NCBI RefSeq assembly: GCF_019930585.1
Contig: NZ_CP082839.1
Span: 620,001 to 684,000 of the forward strand
Source of the DNA: Sphingomonas nostoxanthinifaciens
Lineage (GTDB): Bacteria; Pseudomonadota; Alphaproteobacteria; Sphingomonadales; Sphingomonadaceae
Reading direction: 5' to 3'
DNA length: 64,000 nucleotides
Shown here: positions 36,175 through 45,079 of the stretch, piece after piece
Position numbering within the stretch: position 1 is the first letter of the stretch
Layout: each line of letters starts with the position of its first letter
Program-made: the position numbers and the translations under genes
Notes under the pieces: model-generated
What the model saw: the letters and a program-made list of their open reading frames with translations, nothing else
Database searches by the model: none
Told to the model about the DNA's origin: nothing

Positions 36175-37026
36175 TCAATCGCGCGCGACCGGCCGGGCGG
36201 GGTCGGCGATCCACTCGCTCCACGATCCCGGATAGAGGCGCGCGCCGGCCAGCCCGGCATGCTCCATCGCCAGCAGATCGTGCGCAGCGGTAACGCCCGA
36301 ACCGCATTGCAGCACCACCTGGTCGAGCGGCCGGTCGCCGATCAAAGCGGCATAATCCGCCGCCAGCGTCTCCGCCGGGCGGAAGCGGCCCTCCGCCGTC
36401 AGATTGTCGCGATAGAAGCGGTTGCGCGCGCCGGGAATGTGGCCGGCGACAGGATCGAGCGCGTTGGGCTGGCCGGCGAACCGCTCGGGCGTGCGCGCGT
36501 CGATCACCAGCAGCGCGTTGCCGGACAGGCTGCGCAGGATGTCGTCGGCGCCGGCGATGCCGCGGCCGGGCATCGCGCCGACCGCGAAGTCGCCGGGCGC
36601 GCGGGCCGCGGGCAATCCCTGCTCCAGCGACAGGCTGGCCTGCGCCCACGCCTGCAGGCCGCCGTCGAGCACCGCGACCGCCTCGTGCCCGATCCATTTG
36701 GCTAGCCACCACAAGCGTGCAGCGAACGCACCGCCTGCATCGTCATAGGCAACGATCTGCTGGCCCGCCTGCACCCCGGCGGCGGCAAGCCGCGCGGCGA
36801 AGGCGTGCGGGTCGGGCAAGGGATGGCGGCCGTTGGCACCGGTCGGCAGGCCCGACAGATCATCATCGAGGTGGAGATAGGCGGCACCGGGAATCCGCCC
36901 CGCATCATAGCGCGCGCGCCCCGCTGCCGGATCGGCGAGATCGAAGCGGCAGTCGAACAAGGCGACCGTGCCGTCGGCGATCAGGCGGTCGAGTGCTGCG
37001 GGATCGATCAGGGTCGTAAAGGTCAT
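36175..37026 (-). CDS. sseA: 3-Mercaptopyruvate sulfurtransferase, two-rhodanese type
   Basis: A 283-residue enzyme with an inactive N-terminal and an active C-terminal rhodanese domain. The catalytic loop is Cys241-GSGVTA, the six-residue loop that distinguishes mercaptopyruvate sulfurtransferases from thiosulfate rhodaneses. Other motifs are RIPGAAYLHLDDDLSGL and DPVAGHIPGARN. It transfers sulfur from 3-mercaptopyruvate to thiols or cyanide. Divergent from argJ. Confidence 0.92.
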   Translation of the reverse strand: MTFTTLIDPAALDRLIADGTVALFDCRFDLADPAAGRARYDAGRIPGAAYLHLDDDLSGLPTGANGRHPLPDPHAFAARLAAAGVQAGQQIVAYDDAGGAFAARLWWLAKWIGHEAVAVLDGGLQAWAQASLSLEQGLPAARAPGDFAVGAMPGRGIAGADDILRSLSGNALLVIDARTPERFAGQPNALDPVAGHIPGARNRFYRDNLTAEGRFRPAETLAADYAALIGDRPLDQVVLQCGSGVTAAHDLLAMEHAGLAGARLYPGSWSEWIADPARPVARD

Positions 37027-37101
37027 GCCATCCTCTCCCGCGTCGGCCGATGCGGGTCAAGCAGGCTGGCGCGTGCGCGGCGGGGCGGCTATTCGGCGGG
37101 C

Positions 37102-38322
37102 ATGACCGTATCGCCGCTCGCCGTCCCGTTTCCGCCCCTCCCGCCGGTGGCGGGCGTGCGGCTCGCCGTGACGCGCGCAGGTTACAAAGCGTGGGAGCGG
37201 ACCGACCTCACCTTCGTCACGCTCGATCCGGGCACCGTCGTCGCCGGCGTGACCACCAGGAGCCGCTGCCCCTCGCCCGAGGTGGAATGGTGCCAGAAGG
37301 CGCTCGGCCTCGGCCATGCGCGCGCCCTGGTCGTCAATGCCGGCAATTCGAACGCCTTCACCGGCCAGCGCGGCCGCGCGGCGGTCGAGGCGATCGCGGC
37401 GCGGGTGGCGGCGGCGCTTGCCTGCCAGCCGTCCGACGTGTTCGTCGCCTCTACCGGCGTGATCGGCGTACCGCTGCCGATCGACAAGGCCGAGGCGGGG
37501 ATTGACGCGGTTGTCGTTGCGCCCGAGGCCGACTGGAAGCAGGCGGCCGACACGATCGGCACCACCGACACCTTCGCCAAGGGCGCATCCGCCACCGCGA
37601 TCGTCGACGGGCGGCGGGTGACCCTCGTCGGCATCATCAAGGGATCGGGCATGATCGCGCCCGACATGGCGACGATGCTCGGCTTCCTGTTCACCGACGT
37701 CGCGATCGAGCCGGCCCTGCTCCAGCAGATGCTCGATCGCGCCAATCGCGCGACCTTTTCGTGCATCACCGTCGACGGCGACACCTCGACCTCCGACACC
37801 GTGCTCGCCTTCGCGACCGGCAGGGCGGGCAACGTGCCGCTCGCGACAATGGACGATGCCGGTGCGGACGCCTTCCAGGCGGCGCTCGCCGATCTCTGCC
37901 GCCAGCTCGCGCAGCTGGTCGTGCGCGACGGCGAGGGCGCCTCGAAATTCATCGAGGTGCGCGTCGACGGCGCCGTCTCGGACGGCAGCGCGCATCGCGT
38001 GGCGATGTCGATCGCCAACTCGCCATTGGTGAAGACCGCCATCGCCGGCGAGGACGCCAATTGGGGCCGTGTCGTCATGGCGGTGGGCAAGGCGGGCGAG
38101 CCGGCCGAGCGCGACCGCCTCGCCATCCGCTTCGGCGCGACCCAGGTCGCGCGCGACGGGCTGGCGACCGAGGGCTATGACGAGGCGCCGGTCGCCGCCC
38201 ACCTCAAGGGGCAGGAGATCGAGATCGGCGTCGACCTCGGCATGGGCGACGGCCGCGCGACCGTGTGGACCTGCGATCTCACCCACGGCTACATCTCGAT
38301 CAACGCGGATTATCGCAGCTGA
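37102..38322 (+). CDS. argJ: Bifunctional glutamate N-acetyltransferase/amino-acid acetyltransferase
   Basis: Recycles the acetyl group from N-acetylornithine to glutamate in arginine synthesis, and may also use acetyl-CoA. The 406-residue precursor self-cleaves before Thr191 in KGSGMIAPDMA|TMLGF to give alpha and beta subunits. CITVDGDTSTSDT and EDANWGRVVMAVGKAG are also typical. The ATG at 37102 gives the family N-terminus (PLAVPFPPLPPVAGVRLAV). The stop overlaps the next start by one base (TGATG). Confidence 0.96.
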   Translation: MTVSPLAVPFPPLPPVAGVRLAVTRAGYKAWERTDLTFVTLDPGTVVAGVTTRSRCPSPEVEWCQKALGLGHARALVVNAGNSNAFTGQRGRAAVEAIAARVAAALACQPSDVFVASTGVIGVPLPIDKAEAGIDAVVVAPEADWKQAADTIGTTDTFAKGASATAIVDGRRVTLVGIIKGSGMIAPDMATMLGFLFTDVAIEPALLQQMLDRANRATFSCITVDGDTSTSDTVLAFATGRAGNVPLATMDDAGADAFQAALADLCRQLAQLVVRDGEGASKFIEVRVDGAVSDGSAHRVAMSIANSPLVKTAIAGEDANWGRVVMAVGKAGEPAERDRLAIRFGATQVARDGLATEGYDEAPVAAHLKGQEIEIGVDLGMGDGRATVWTCDLTHGYISINADYRS

Positions 38323-39116
38323 TGCATAAGCTCGACGCCCCCGTCTCGGCGCTGATCCGCGATGTCGCCCAGCGCATCGTCATGCCGCGCTTTCGCATGC
38401 TCGATCCCGGCCAGATCGAGGAGAAGGCCCCCGACGAGCTCGTCACGATCGCCGACACGGAGAGCGAGGCGGCGCTGACCGAGGCCCTGCTGCGCCTGCT
38501 CCCCGGCTCGCGCGTGGTGGGCGAGGAGGCGTGCGCCGCCGACGAAAGCCTGATGGGCACGATCGGCGCGGGCGAGGTGTGGATCGTCGATCCGATCGAC
38601 GGCACCCACAATTTCGCGCACGGCCAGCCGCCGTTCGGCATCATGATCGCGCTCGCCGCCGACGGCGTCACCCAGGCCGGGTGGATCTTCGATCCGATCG
38701 CCGGGCGGATGTGCCATGCGGCGCGCGGGCAGGGCTTCTTCGTCGACGGTGCGCCGATCCGGTCGCGACCGACCGGGCAGGTGCCGCCGATCGCCGGCCT
38801 CTCGACCAAATATCTGCCCGACGATTTCCGCGCCGATGTCGAGGCGCGCGCCGAGGGCAAGCTCGCCTGCGTGCCGATTCCGCGCTGCGCCGCCGAGCAA
38901 TATCCGCGCCTGATCCTCGGCGTGAACGACGTCGCATTGTTCTGGCGCACCTTCCCATGGGATCATGCGCCGGGCGCGCTGATGGTCGAGGAAGCGGGCG
39001 GCCGGGTCGCGCGGCTTGACGGTACGCCTTATGCGCCGTCGCAGGACGGCAAGGGGCTGCTCGTCGCCGCTACGCCGGACCTGTGGGACGCGGCGGCCGC
39101 GATCCTGCTGGGCTGA
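38322..39116 (+). CDS. Inositol monophosphatase family protein
   Basis: A 264-residue Mg2+-dependent phosphatase. The metal-site motifs are VVGEEAC (Glu), WIVDPIDGTHNFAHG (DPIDGT) and the C-terminal WDHAPGALMVEEAGG. In sphingomonads this gene regularly follows argJ; it may be a histidinol-phosphate phosphatase (HisN type), inositol phosphatase or CysQ-like enzyme, which sequence alone does not settle. Its last 47 bp overlap the convergent ABC ATPase gene. Confidence 0.88.
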   Translation: MHKLDAPVSALIRDVAQRIVMPRFRMLDPGQIEEKAPDELVTIADTESEAALTEALLRLLPGSRVVGEEACAADESLMGTIGAGEVWIVDPIDGTHNFAHGQPPFGIMIALAADGVTQAGWIFDPIAGRMCHAARGQGFFVDGAPIRSRPTGQVPPIAGLSTKYLPDDFRADVEARAEGKLACVPIPRCAAEQYPRLILGVNDVALFWRTFPWDHAPGALMVEEAGGRVARLDGTPYAPSQDGKGLLVAATPDLWDAAAAILLG

Positions 39117-40662
39117 CCGTCCCGACCAGTGCGGCGGTGTGCGGATCGCGCGGGGTGTCGAGCACCTGCGCGACCGTGCCCTCTTCCGCCACGCGGCCGT
39201 CGTGCAGCACCATCACCCGATCGGCCATCGCGCGCACCAGTGCCGGATCGTGGCTGACAAACAGGTAGGCAAGCCCGCGCTCAACCTGCAGCCGCAGCAG
39301 CAGAGCGACGATGTCGGCACGGATCGCGGCGTCGAGCGCGCTCAGCGCCTCGTCGAACACGATCAGGCGCGGGCGCAGGATCAGCGCGCGGGCGATGGCG
39401 ATGCGCTGCCTCTGGCCGCCTGAGAATTGCGCCGGCAGCCGGTCGGCGGCGTCGGCCGGCAGCCCGACCTCCGCCAGCGCCGCCGCGACCATGGCCGCGC
39501 GTGCATCCGCCGTGGGGCGGGGGGTGGCGAGATGGAGCGGCTCGGCGACGATCTGCGCGACCGTCTGGCGCGGATCGAAGCTCGCCGCCGGATCCTGGAA
39601 CACCGCGCCGACGCCGGCCTGCAGCGCGCGTCGTTCGCGGCCATGCACCGCCTGCCATGATTGCCCGTCGATCCGCACCACGCCGGTATCGGGCCGGTCG
39701 AGCCCCAGCAGCAGCCGTGCGAGCGTCGACTTGCCCGATCCCGACGCGCCGATCACCGCCAGCGTTTCGCCGGTCGCGATCGAGAGGCTGACCCCCGCCA
39801 GCGCGACGTGGCGCGCGCGCGCGAACAGGCCGGGGCCGATCGGATAGGCGCGGCTCACTTGCGCGGCGGCGATGACCGTCTTGCCGATCGGATTGGGCAT
39901 GCGCGGCGGCAGCTGCATCGCCGCGACCATCCGCGCGAGCGGGGCGGAGGCGGGTGCGTCGAGCAAAGCGGCGGTCGCACCCTGTTCGACGACGCGGCCG
40001 CCATCCAGCACCACGATCCGGTCGGCGACGCCCGCGACGAGCGCGAGATCGTGCGCGACGAGCAGCAGGCCCATCCCCCGCTCGCGCACCAGCCGCACCA
40101 GCAATGCCATGACACCCGCCTGCGCGATCGGGTCGAGCGCGGCGGTGGGTTCGTCGGCGATCAGCAGCGCTGGGCCGGCCGCGATCGCCATCGCGATCGC
40201 GACGCGCTGGCGCTGGCCGCCCGACAACATGTGCGGATGACGATCCGGCGCGACATCGAGCCCGACCCGATCGAGCAGCGCGCGCACCTCGGCGGCGATG
40301 GCGGCCCGGCCCAGATCGGTGTGCCGTTCCAGCACCTCGCCGATCTGGCGGCCGATGGTGAGCGCCGGGTTGAGCGCGGTCGCCGGTTCCTGGAACACCA
40401 TGCCGATGCGCGCGCCGCGCACCGCCTCCAGCCCCCGCTCGTCGAGCGTGGCGAGGTCGACGCCGTCCAATGCGATCCGCCCATCGGCATGCGCGTCGCG
40501 CGGCAGCAAAGCCGGGATCGCCGCAGCGAGCGTCGACTTGCCCGATCCCGATGCGCCGACCAGCGCGACGATCTCGCCTGCGCTGACGCTCAGCGTCGCA
40601 TCCTCCAAAGCCGTGCGCGCGCCGTAGCGAACCGACAGGTGCTCGATCGCGAGCAGGGTCAT
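39070..40662 (-). CDS. Dipeptide/nickel-type ABC transporter ATPase, two domains fused
   Basis: A 530-residue protein that joins two complete nucleotide-binding domains, equivalent to DppD and DppF. Each has a Walker A GASGSGKST (36-44 and 305-313), Q-loop (VFQEP, VFQDP), ABC signature (LSGGQRQRV, FSGGQRQRI), Walker B (ALLIADE, LIVFDE) and H-loop (VAHD, VSHD). Both sites look active. It is coupled to the upstream permease gene by ATGA. The C-terminal 20 residues are Pro rich. Its 3' end overlaps the convergent phosphatase gene by 47 bp. Confidence 0.94.
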   Translation of the reverse strand: MTLLAIEHLSVRYGARTALEDATLSVSAGEIVALVGASGSGKSTLAAAIPALLPRDAHADGRIALDGVDLATLDERGLEAVRGARIGMVFQEPATALNPALTIGRQIGEVLERHTDLGRAAIAAEVRALLDRVGLDVAPDRHPHMLSGGQRQRVAIAMAIAAGPALLIADEPTAALDPIAQAGVMALLVRLVRERGMGLLLVAHDLALVAGVADRIVVLDGGRVVEQGATAALLDAPASAPLARMVAAMQLPPRMPNPIGKTVIAAAQVSRAYPIGPGLFARARHVALAGVSLSIATGETLAVIGASGSGKSTLARLLLGLDRPDTGVVRIDGQSWQAVHGRERRALQAGVGAVFQDPAASFDPRQTVAQIVAEPLHLATPRPTADARAAMVAAALAEVGLPADAADRLPAQFSGGQRQRIAIARALILRPRLIVFDEALSALDAAIRADIVALLLRLQVERGLAYLFVSHDPALVRAMADRVMVLHDGRVAEEGTVAQVLDTPRDPHTAALVGTVSPAGSRPPRPTGPA

Positions 40663-41438
40663 GCGCGGCGCGCCTCGATATGTTCGGCGAGCGCGTTTAT
40701 GCCGAGCACGGTGGCGACGATCGCGAGGCCCGGCAGCAGAGCGAGGCGCGGGGCGATGCCGATCAACGTCTGCGCATCCGCCAGCATCCGTCCCCAGCTC
40801 GCCGCCGGCGGTTGCGCGCCGAGGCCGAGGAACGACAGGCCGGCCTCCGCGATCACGCCGAGCGAGAGCTGTACCGCCGCCTGCACCAGCAATGTGCCGG
40901 CGATGTTCGGCAGCATATGCTCGATCGAGATATGCGAGCGCCCCTTGCCCGCCAGCCGCGCCGCGAGGATGAAATCGCGCGCCCAGATGCCGCGCGCCGC
41001 CGCCCGCGTCACCCGCACGAAGACCGGGATGTTGTACAGCCCGATCGCCAGCGCCGCATGGCTCGCGCCCGGCCCGAACACCGCGACGATCAGCAAGGCC
41101 AGCACCAAGGCCGGAAAAGCGAACAGCACGTCGCTGGCGCGCGCGATCGTCTCGTCCAGCCAGCCGGGCCATGCCGCCGCGAGCAGGCCGAGCGGCACGC
41201 CGACGCCGAGCCCGATCGCGACCGCCAGCACGCCCACGCCCAGCGACGGCACGCCGCCCGCCATCAGCATCGACAGCAAATCGCGTCCGAGTTGATCGGT
41301 GCCGAGCGGGTGCGCGAGGCTGGCGGGCGCAAGCCGGTGCGCGACGTCGATCTGGCCGACGTCCCACGGCGTCCAGACGAGCGACAAGGCGGCGCCCGCG
41401 ACGATCAGCGCCAGCAGCGCGATGGCGGCGGCACGCAT
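40659..41438 (-). CDS. ABC transporter permease, DppC type
   Basis: A 259-residue inner-membrane permease with an N-terminal membrane segment and a five-helix core. It carries LGTDQLGRDLLSMLMAGGVPSL, the typical DppC start of core, and the EAA coupling loop (ILAARLAGKGRSHISIEHML, then PNIAGTLLVQ). The start at 41438 overlaps the preceding fusion gene by one base, and the stop overlaps the ATPase gene by ATGA. Partner of the permease half of the upstream fusion. Confidence 0.93.
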   Translation of the reverse strand: MRAAAIALLALIVAGAALSLVWTPWDVGQIDVAHRLAPASLAHPLGTDQLGRDLLSMLMAGGVPSLGVGVLAVAIGLGVGVPLGLLAAAWPGWLDETIARASDVLFAFPALVLALLIVAVFGPGASHAALAIGLYNIPVFVRVTRAAARGIWARDFILAARLAGKGRSHISIEHMLPNIAGTLLVQAAVQLSLGVIAEAGLSFLGLGAQPPAASWGRMLADAQTLIGIAPRLALLPGLAIVATVLGINALAEHIEARRA

Positions 41439-43975
41439 CAGGCGCGGCCCCGCAGGCGCGGATCGGCGAGGCGCTGGCCGACATCGGCGAGGAAGCTCGC
41501 CAGCACCGTCGCCGCCACCATCAGCAATGCCACCGCCTGCACCGTGACGAGATCGCGCCCGGCGATCGCCTGCAGCACCAATTGGCCGAGGCCGGGCAAT
41601 GCGAACACCATCTCGACGATCACGCTGCCCGCAATCAGGAACGGCACCTGCAGACCGACGATCGTGACGATCGCGGGGGCGGCATTGGGCAAGGCATGGC
41701 GCCACAGGATCGTGCGCGGCGCGAGCCCCTTGGCGCGCGCGGTGCGGACATAATCGCGCGCCAGTTCCTCGGCCAAGGCGCCACGCGCCACGCGTGCGAT
41801 CACTGCCGCCTGCGGCACCGCGAGCGCGAGCGCGGGCAGCAACAGCGCGCGCACGGCCGGCCATGCACCCTCGCCCCAGCCGGGGAAGCCGCCCGCTGCC
41901 ACCCAGTGCAGCCGCACCGCGAACAACAGCACCAGCAGGATTGCGAGCCAGAAGCCGGGGACCGCCAATCCCAGCCGCGTGAGGCCGCCCGTCGCCCGGT
42001 CGAGCATGCGGCCGGGCCGGCGCGCGCCGGCCAGCGCCGTGCCCACGCCCAGCGGGATCGCGAGCAGCATCGCCAGCCCGGCGAGCGGCAGCGACAATGC
42101 CAGCCGCGGCCCCAGCAACGCTGCCACCGGCACGCGATAAGTGTAGCTCGTGCCGAGGTCGCCGCGCAGCAGCCCGCCGATCCAGCCGAGATAGCGGTGC
42201 AGCGGTGCCCCGGTGAGGCCCAGTTCCGCGCGCAGGCTGGCGACCGCCTGCGGGCTCGCCTCGATCCCCATCATGAACTGCGCCGGATCACCGGGCGCCA
42301 CCTGCACCAAGGCGAAGATGAACAGGCTCGCCCCGGCAAGCGTCAGCGCAAGCACCCCCAGCCGCCGCAGCACCCAGCCGGGCCCCGTCGCGCGCACCAC
42401 CAGCGCCAGCGCGATCGCGCCGAGCAGCAGCGGCAGCCACATGCCGCCTACGCCCCGCGCCGCCGTGATCGGCGATGCACCGCCCGCATCGTCGAAGCGC
42501 GCGCGGCCATAATCGACCTCCTGCAGCGGCGTGTTGGCCCACGCATTTTGGAGATGCGCGTCGGCGACGCCGATATGCGGATATTGGAAGAGGAAGCCGT
42601 TGACTGCATCCTCGGCGATCCGCCGCTGGATCGCCACCAGCAGATCGTGGCGCGTGCGCGGATCGGCGGTGGCTTTCAACCGTGCCAGCAGCCCCCGCAC
42701 CGCCTTGCCGTCATAGCCGAAATAATAATCGGGCCGCCCGTAGATCACATAATCGTCGGGCTCGGCATGGCTGACGATCGTCGCCTCGAACTGGTGGCGG
42801 CCATAGACGTCGGCGAGCCACTGCGCCCATTCGACCGGCACGATCGTCACCGACAGGCCGATCGCGCGCAGCTCGGCCGCGACGATCTCGCCGCTGCGCC
42901 GCGCATAGGCCGGCGGCGGCAGCTTCAGCGTGATCGCGAAGCCGCGCGGATAGCCGGCGGCGGCGAGCAAAGCGCGCGCACGCGCGACGTCGTGCGGATA
43001 GCGCCCGGTCAGGTCGACATGGTCGGGCGATTGCGGCGGGAAGTGGCTGCCGATCGGGATGCCATAGCCGAACATCGCCCCGTCGATGATCGCGCGCCGA
43101 TCGAGCGCATAGGAGATGGCACGCCGCACGCGCAGATCGGCCAGCGGCGCGACGCGATGGTTGAGCGCGAGGATCACCTCGCCCTGGCTCGGCGCGGTGG
43201 TGATGCGCAAGGTCGGGTCGGCGCGGAGCTGCGCGACATTCTCGGGCGCGGGATAATCGGTGAACAGGTCGACCGCATGCGTCTTCACCGCCGCATAGGC
43301 CGCCGCCGGATCGGCGATGAAGCGGAACTCGACCGACGCCAGCGCGGGCGCGGCGCCCCAATAATGGTCGTTGCGCACCAAGGTCAGCCGATCACCGCGC
43401 CGCCAGTCGCCATAACGGAACGGGCCGGTGCCGATCGGATCGGTCGCGTTGCCGGCGGCGGACCGCGCTGCCACCATCACGCAGTCGCCCCACGCCAGCA
43501 GCACCGGCAGCGCGGCGTCGGCGGTCGACAGGCGGATGCGCACCGTCAGCGGATCGATCGCGTCGACCCCGGCGATCTCGCCCAGCTGCGCCGCCTCGGC
43601 ATTGGTCGAGCCGGGGCGGATCGCGCGCAGCAGGCTGAAGCGCACCACGTCGGCATCGAACGGCGTGCCGTCGTGGAAGCGCACGCCGGGCCGCAGGTGG
43701 AAGAGGTAGCTCTTCGCGTCGGGCGCCATCGTCCAGCCGGTCGCGAGCAGCGGCACCGCCGCGCCGGTCGCGTCCAGCGTGGTCAGCCCCTCGAAGATCG
43801 TGCGGTAGGTCACCTCCTTGATCGCCGCGGCGGCGCCCGCGGTAGGGTCGAGCGTCGGCGGCTCCAGCTGAAGCGCCACCACCAGCCGGTCGCGCGCGGC
43901 CGCAGGCGCGGACAGCCCCGCCAGCAGCAGCAGCAGCAGCGCCAGCCAGCGCCAGAGACGGAACGCAGCCCTCAT
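41438..43975 (-). CDS. Fused substrate-binding protein and DppB-type permease of an ABC importer
   Basis: An 845-residue fusion. Residues 1-28 are a signal sequence; about 30-495 form a SBP_bac_5 (DppA/OppA/NikA-like) domain with LQLEPPTLDPTAG, RPGVRFHDGTPFDADVV, DPIGTGPFRYGDW and RRAISYALDRRAIIDGAM. An extra hydrophobic helix at about 512-528 (WLPLLLGAIALALVV) precedes a DppB-type permease (about 534-845) with the usual LRRLGVLALTLAGASLFIF start, APGDPA and the EAA loop ELARDYVRTARAKGLAPRTI. The extra helix returns the chain to the cytoplasm, so the permease has normal topology with a tethered binding protein. Substrate unknown: peptide, nickel-chelate or microcin-like compounds are family options. 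Confidence 0.9.
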   Translation of the reverse strand: MRAAFRLWRWLALLLLLLAGLSAPAAARDRLVVALQLEPPTLDPTAGAAAAIKEVTYRTIFEGLTTLDATGAAVPLLATGWTMAPDAKSYLFHLRPGVRFHDGTPFDADVVRFSLLRAIRPGSTNAEAAQLGEIAGVDAIDPLTVRIRLSTADAALPVLLAWGDCVMVAARSAAGNATDPIGTGPFRYGDWRRGDRLTLVRNDHYWGAAPALASVEFRFIADPAAAYAAVKTHAVDLFTDYPAPENVAQLRADPTLRITTAPSQGEVILALNHRVAPLADLRVRRAISYALDRRAIIDGAMFGYGIPIGSHFPPQSPDHVDLTGRYPHDVARARALLAAAGYPRGFAITLKLPPPAYARRSGEIVAAELRAIGLSVTIVPVEWAQWLADVYGRHQFEATIVSHAEPDDYVIYGRPDYYFGYDGKAVRGLLARLKATADPRTRHDLLVAIQRRIAEDAVNGFLFQYPHIGVADAHLQNAWANTPLQEVDYGRARFDDAGGASPITAARGVGGMWLPLLLGAIALALVVRATGPGWVLRRLGVLALTLAGASLFIFALVQVAPGDPAQFMMGIEASPQAVASLRAELGLTGAPLHRYLGWIGGLLRGDLGTSYTYRVPVAALLGPRLALSLPLAGLAMLLAIPLGVGTALAGARRPGRMLDRATGGLTRLGLAVPGFWLAILLVLLFAVRLHWVAAGGFPGWGEGAWPAVRALLLPALALAVPQAAVIARVARGALAEELARDYVRTARAKGLAPRTILWRHALPNAAPAIVTIVGLQVPFLIAGSVIVEMVFALPGLGQLVLQAIAGRDLVTVQAVALLMVAATVLASFLADVGQRLADPRLRGRA

Positions 43976-44024
43976 GACGCGCGCCCGATACGGGGATCGG
44001 GCAGCGCACGCCAGAGCGCGCGCG

Positions 44025-45077
44025 TCAGCGGCTGGTGCTTGGCGCGGGGCGGCGCATCCGATCGACGATGTTGGCGCGCTGCATGGTGGCAGTGTGGCCG
44101 GTGTCGGATGCGTAGAGCGCGCGCAGGAAGGCGCGGTCTTCGGGCGTCAGCGCCGCGACGCGATCCTGCATGGCGCCATCCGGCGTGAACAGCGACAGGA
44201 TCGACGGCGCATCGCGGAAATCGGCGTCGAGACGCGGCCGCGCAAGCGCGACCATCGCCAGATAATCGGCCAGCTGGTCCCACGTCGCGCCGACCACCCT
44301 GTCCGGATCAACGACGATCATGGCCAGCACCATATTCTCGCGCGTCGCCAGCCTGATCCGTGAAGCCTGGAAGCTGCTGCCCCATCCGCTCCGCGCGCCG
44401 CTGCCGACGCCGACATCGGCTGCCGGGCCGGTGGCGCTGGTATGAAACCATCGCACCGGGCGCGATACGAGCAATGGCCGGATCTGCGAGGGCGGCGCGA
44501 GCCCGGCACCGCCGAAGCCGTTGAAGCCACGCGGGCGGCCCAAAGCGGGATGCCGTTTCACCAGCGTGCGCGTGAACGCATCGGCATCGCTTGCCGAGAC
44601 GATGAGGATGTCGGGCGTGCAGCGCCCGTGCGCGACGGGAATGTCGACCGTCTCCGCAACCTGCCGGATCCGGTCGACGACGAAGCGGCCGAGCGTCATG
44701 GTGTCGGTGCCGTCCGTCGCGACGTGTGGGTCGCGTCGCACGACCAGGGCATTCCAGAACAGTCGATCGATGCTCTGCTGCACGTCCGCCAGCGGAACGC
44801 GCGCGCCGTCCATTCCCATTGTGGCGACGCACACCGGATCGTTCCAGCGCGCGAGCTGCTGATCCGAGCCGAAGGTCTGCGTCAGCGTCTCGACGAAATG
44901 CCGCGTCCGTTCGGGCAGCTGTCCCTCCACGGTGATCGTGGGCTCCGGATCATGCGGCACCTGGGCTGCGCCCGTGCCGGCAGCAGCGAGTGCGAATGCG
45001 CCGAGCGCAAACGAGTTCAAATGCCGACGCGTGATCTTCCGGAGCGGCGCGGGCGGGGCTGGCCGCCGCACGCGCAC
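44025..45077 (-). CDS. Secreted protein of unknown family, tandem paralogue 1
   Basis: A 350-residue protein with a basic N-terminus and a likely signal (NSFALGAFALAAAGTGAAQ). It is clearly related over its full length to the gene just upstream: shared are QLARWN-x-P-x-CV, KRHPALGR-type and GLAPPSQI segments, VVGATWDQLADYL, an APSILSL/DGAMQD block, LTPEDRAFL and the C-terminal QRANIVDRMR. Compared with that paralogue it has an insertion of about 30 residues near 95-125. I do not recognise the family. A GTG start lies 2 bp after the paralogue's stop. Confidence 0.7.
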   Translation of the reverse strand: MRVRRPAPPAPLRKITRRHLNSFALGAFALAAAGTGAAQVPHDPEPTITVEGQLPERTRHFVETLTQTFGSDQQLARWNDPVCVATMGMDGARVPLADVQQSIDRLFWNALVVRRDPHVATDGTDTMTLGRFVVDRIRQVAETVDIPVAHGRCTPDILIVSASDADAFTRTLVKRHPALGRPRGFNGFGGAGLAPPSQIRPLLVSRPVRWFHTSATGPAADVGVGSGARSGWGSSFQASRIRLATRENMVLAMIVVDPDRVVGATWDQLADYLAMVALARPRLDADFRDAPSILSLFTPDGAMQDRVAALTPEDRAFLRALYASDTGHTATMQRANIVDRMRRPAPSTSR

Positions 45078-45079
45078 CG

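Noticed and set aside
41171..44188. A 1005-codon open frame on the plus strand across the ABC importer
   Set aside because: It is antisense to three genes with clear domains; its translation is Arg/Ala/His rich with no family motif, as expected for an antisense frame in high-GC DNA.
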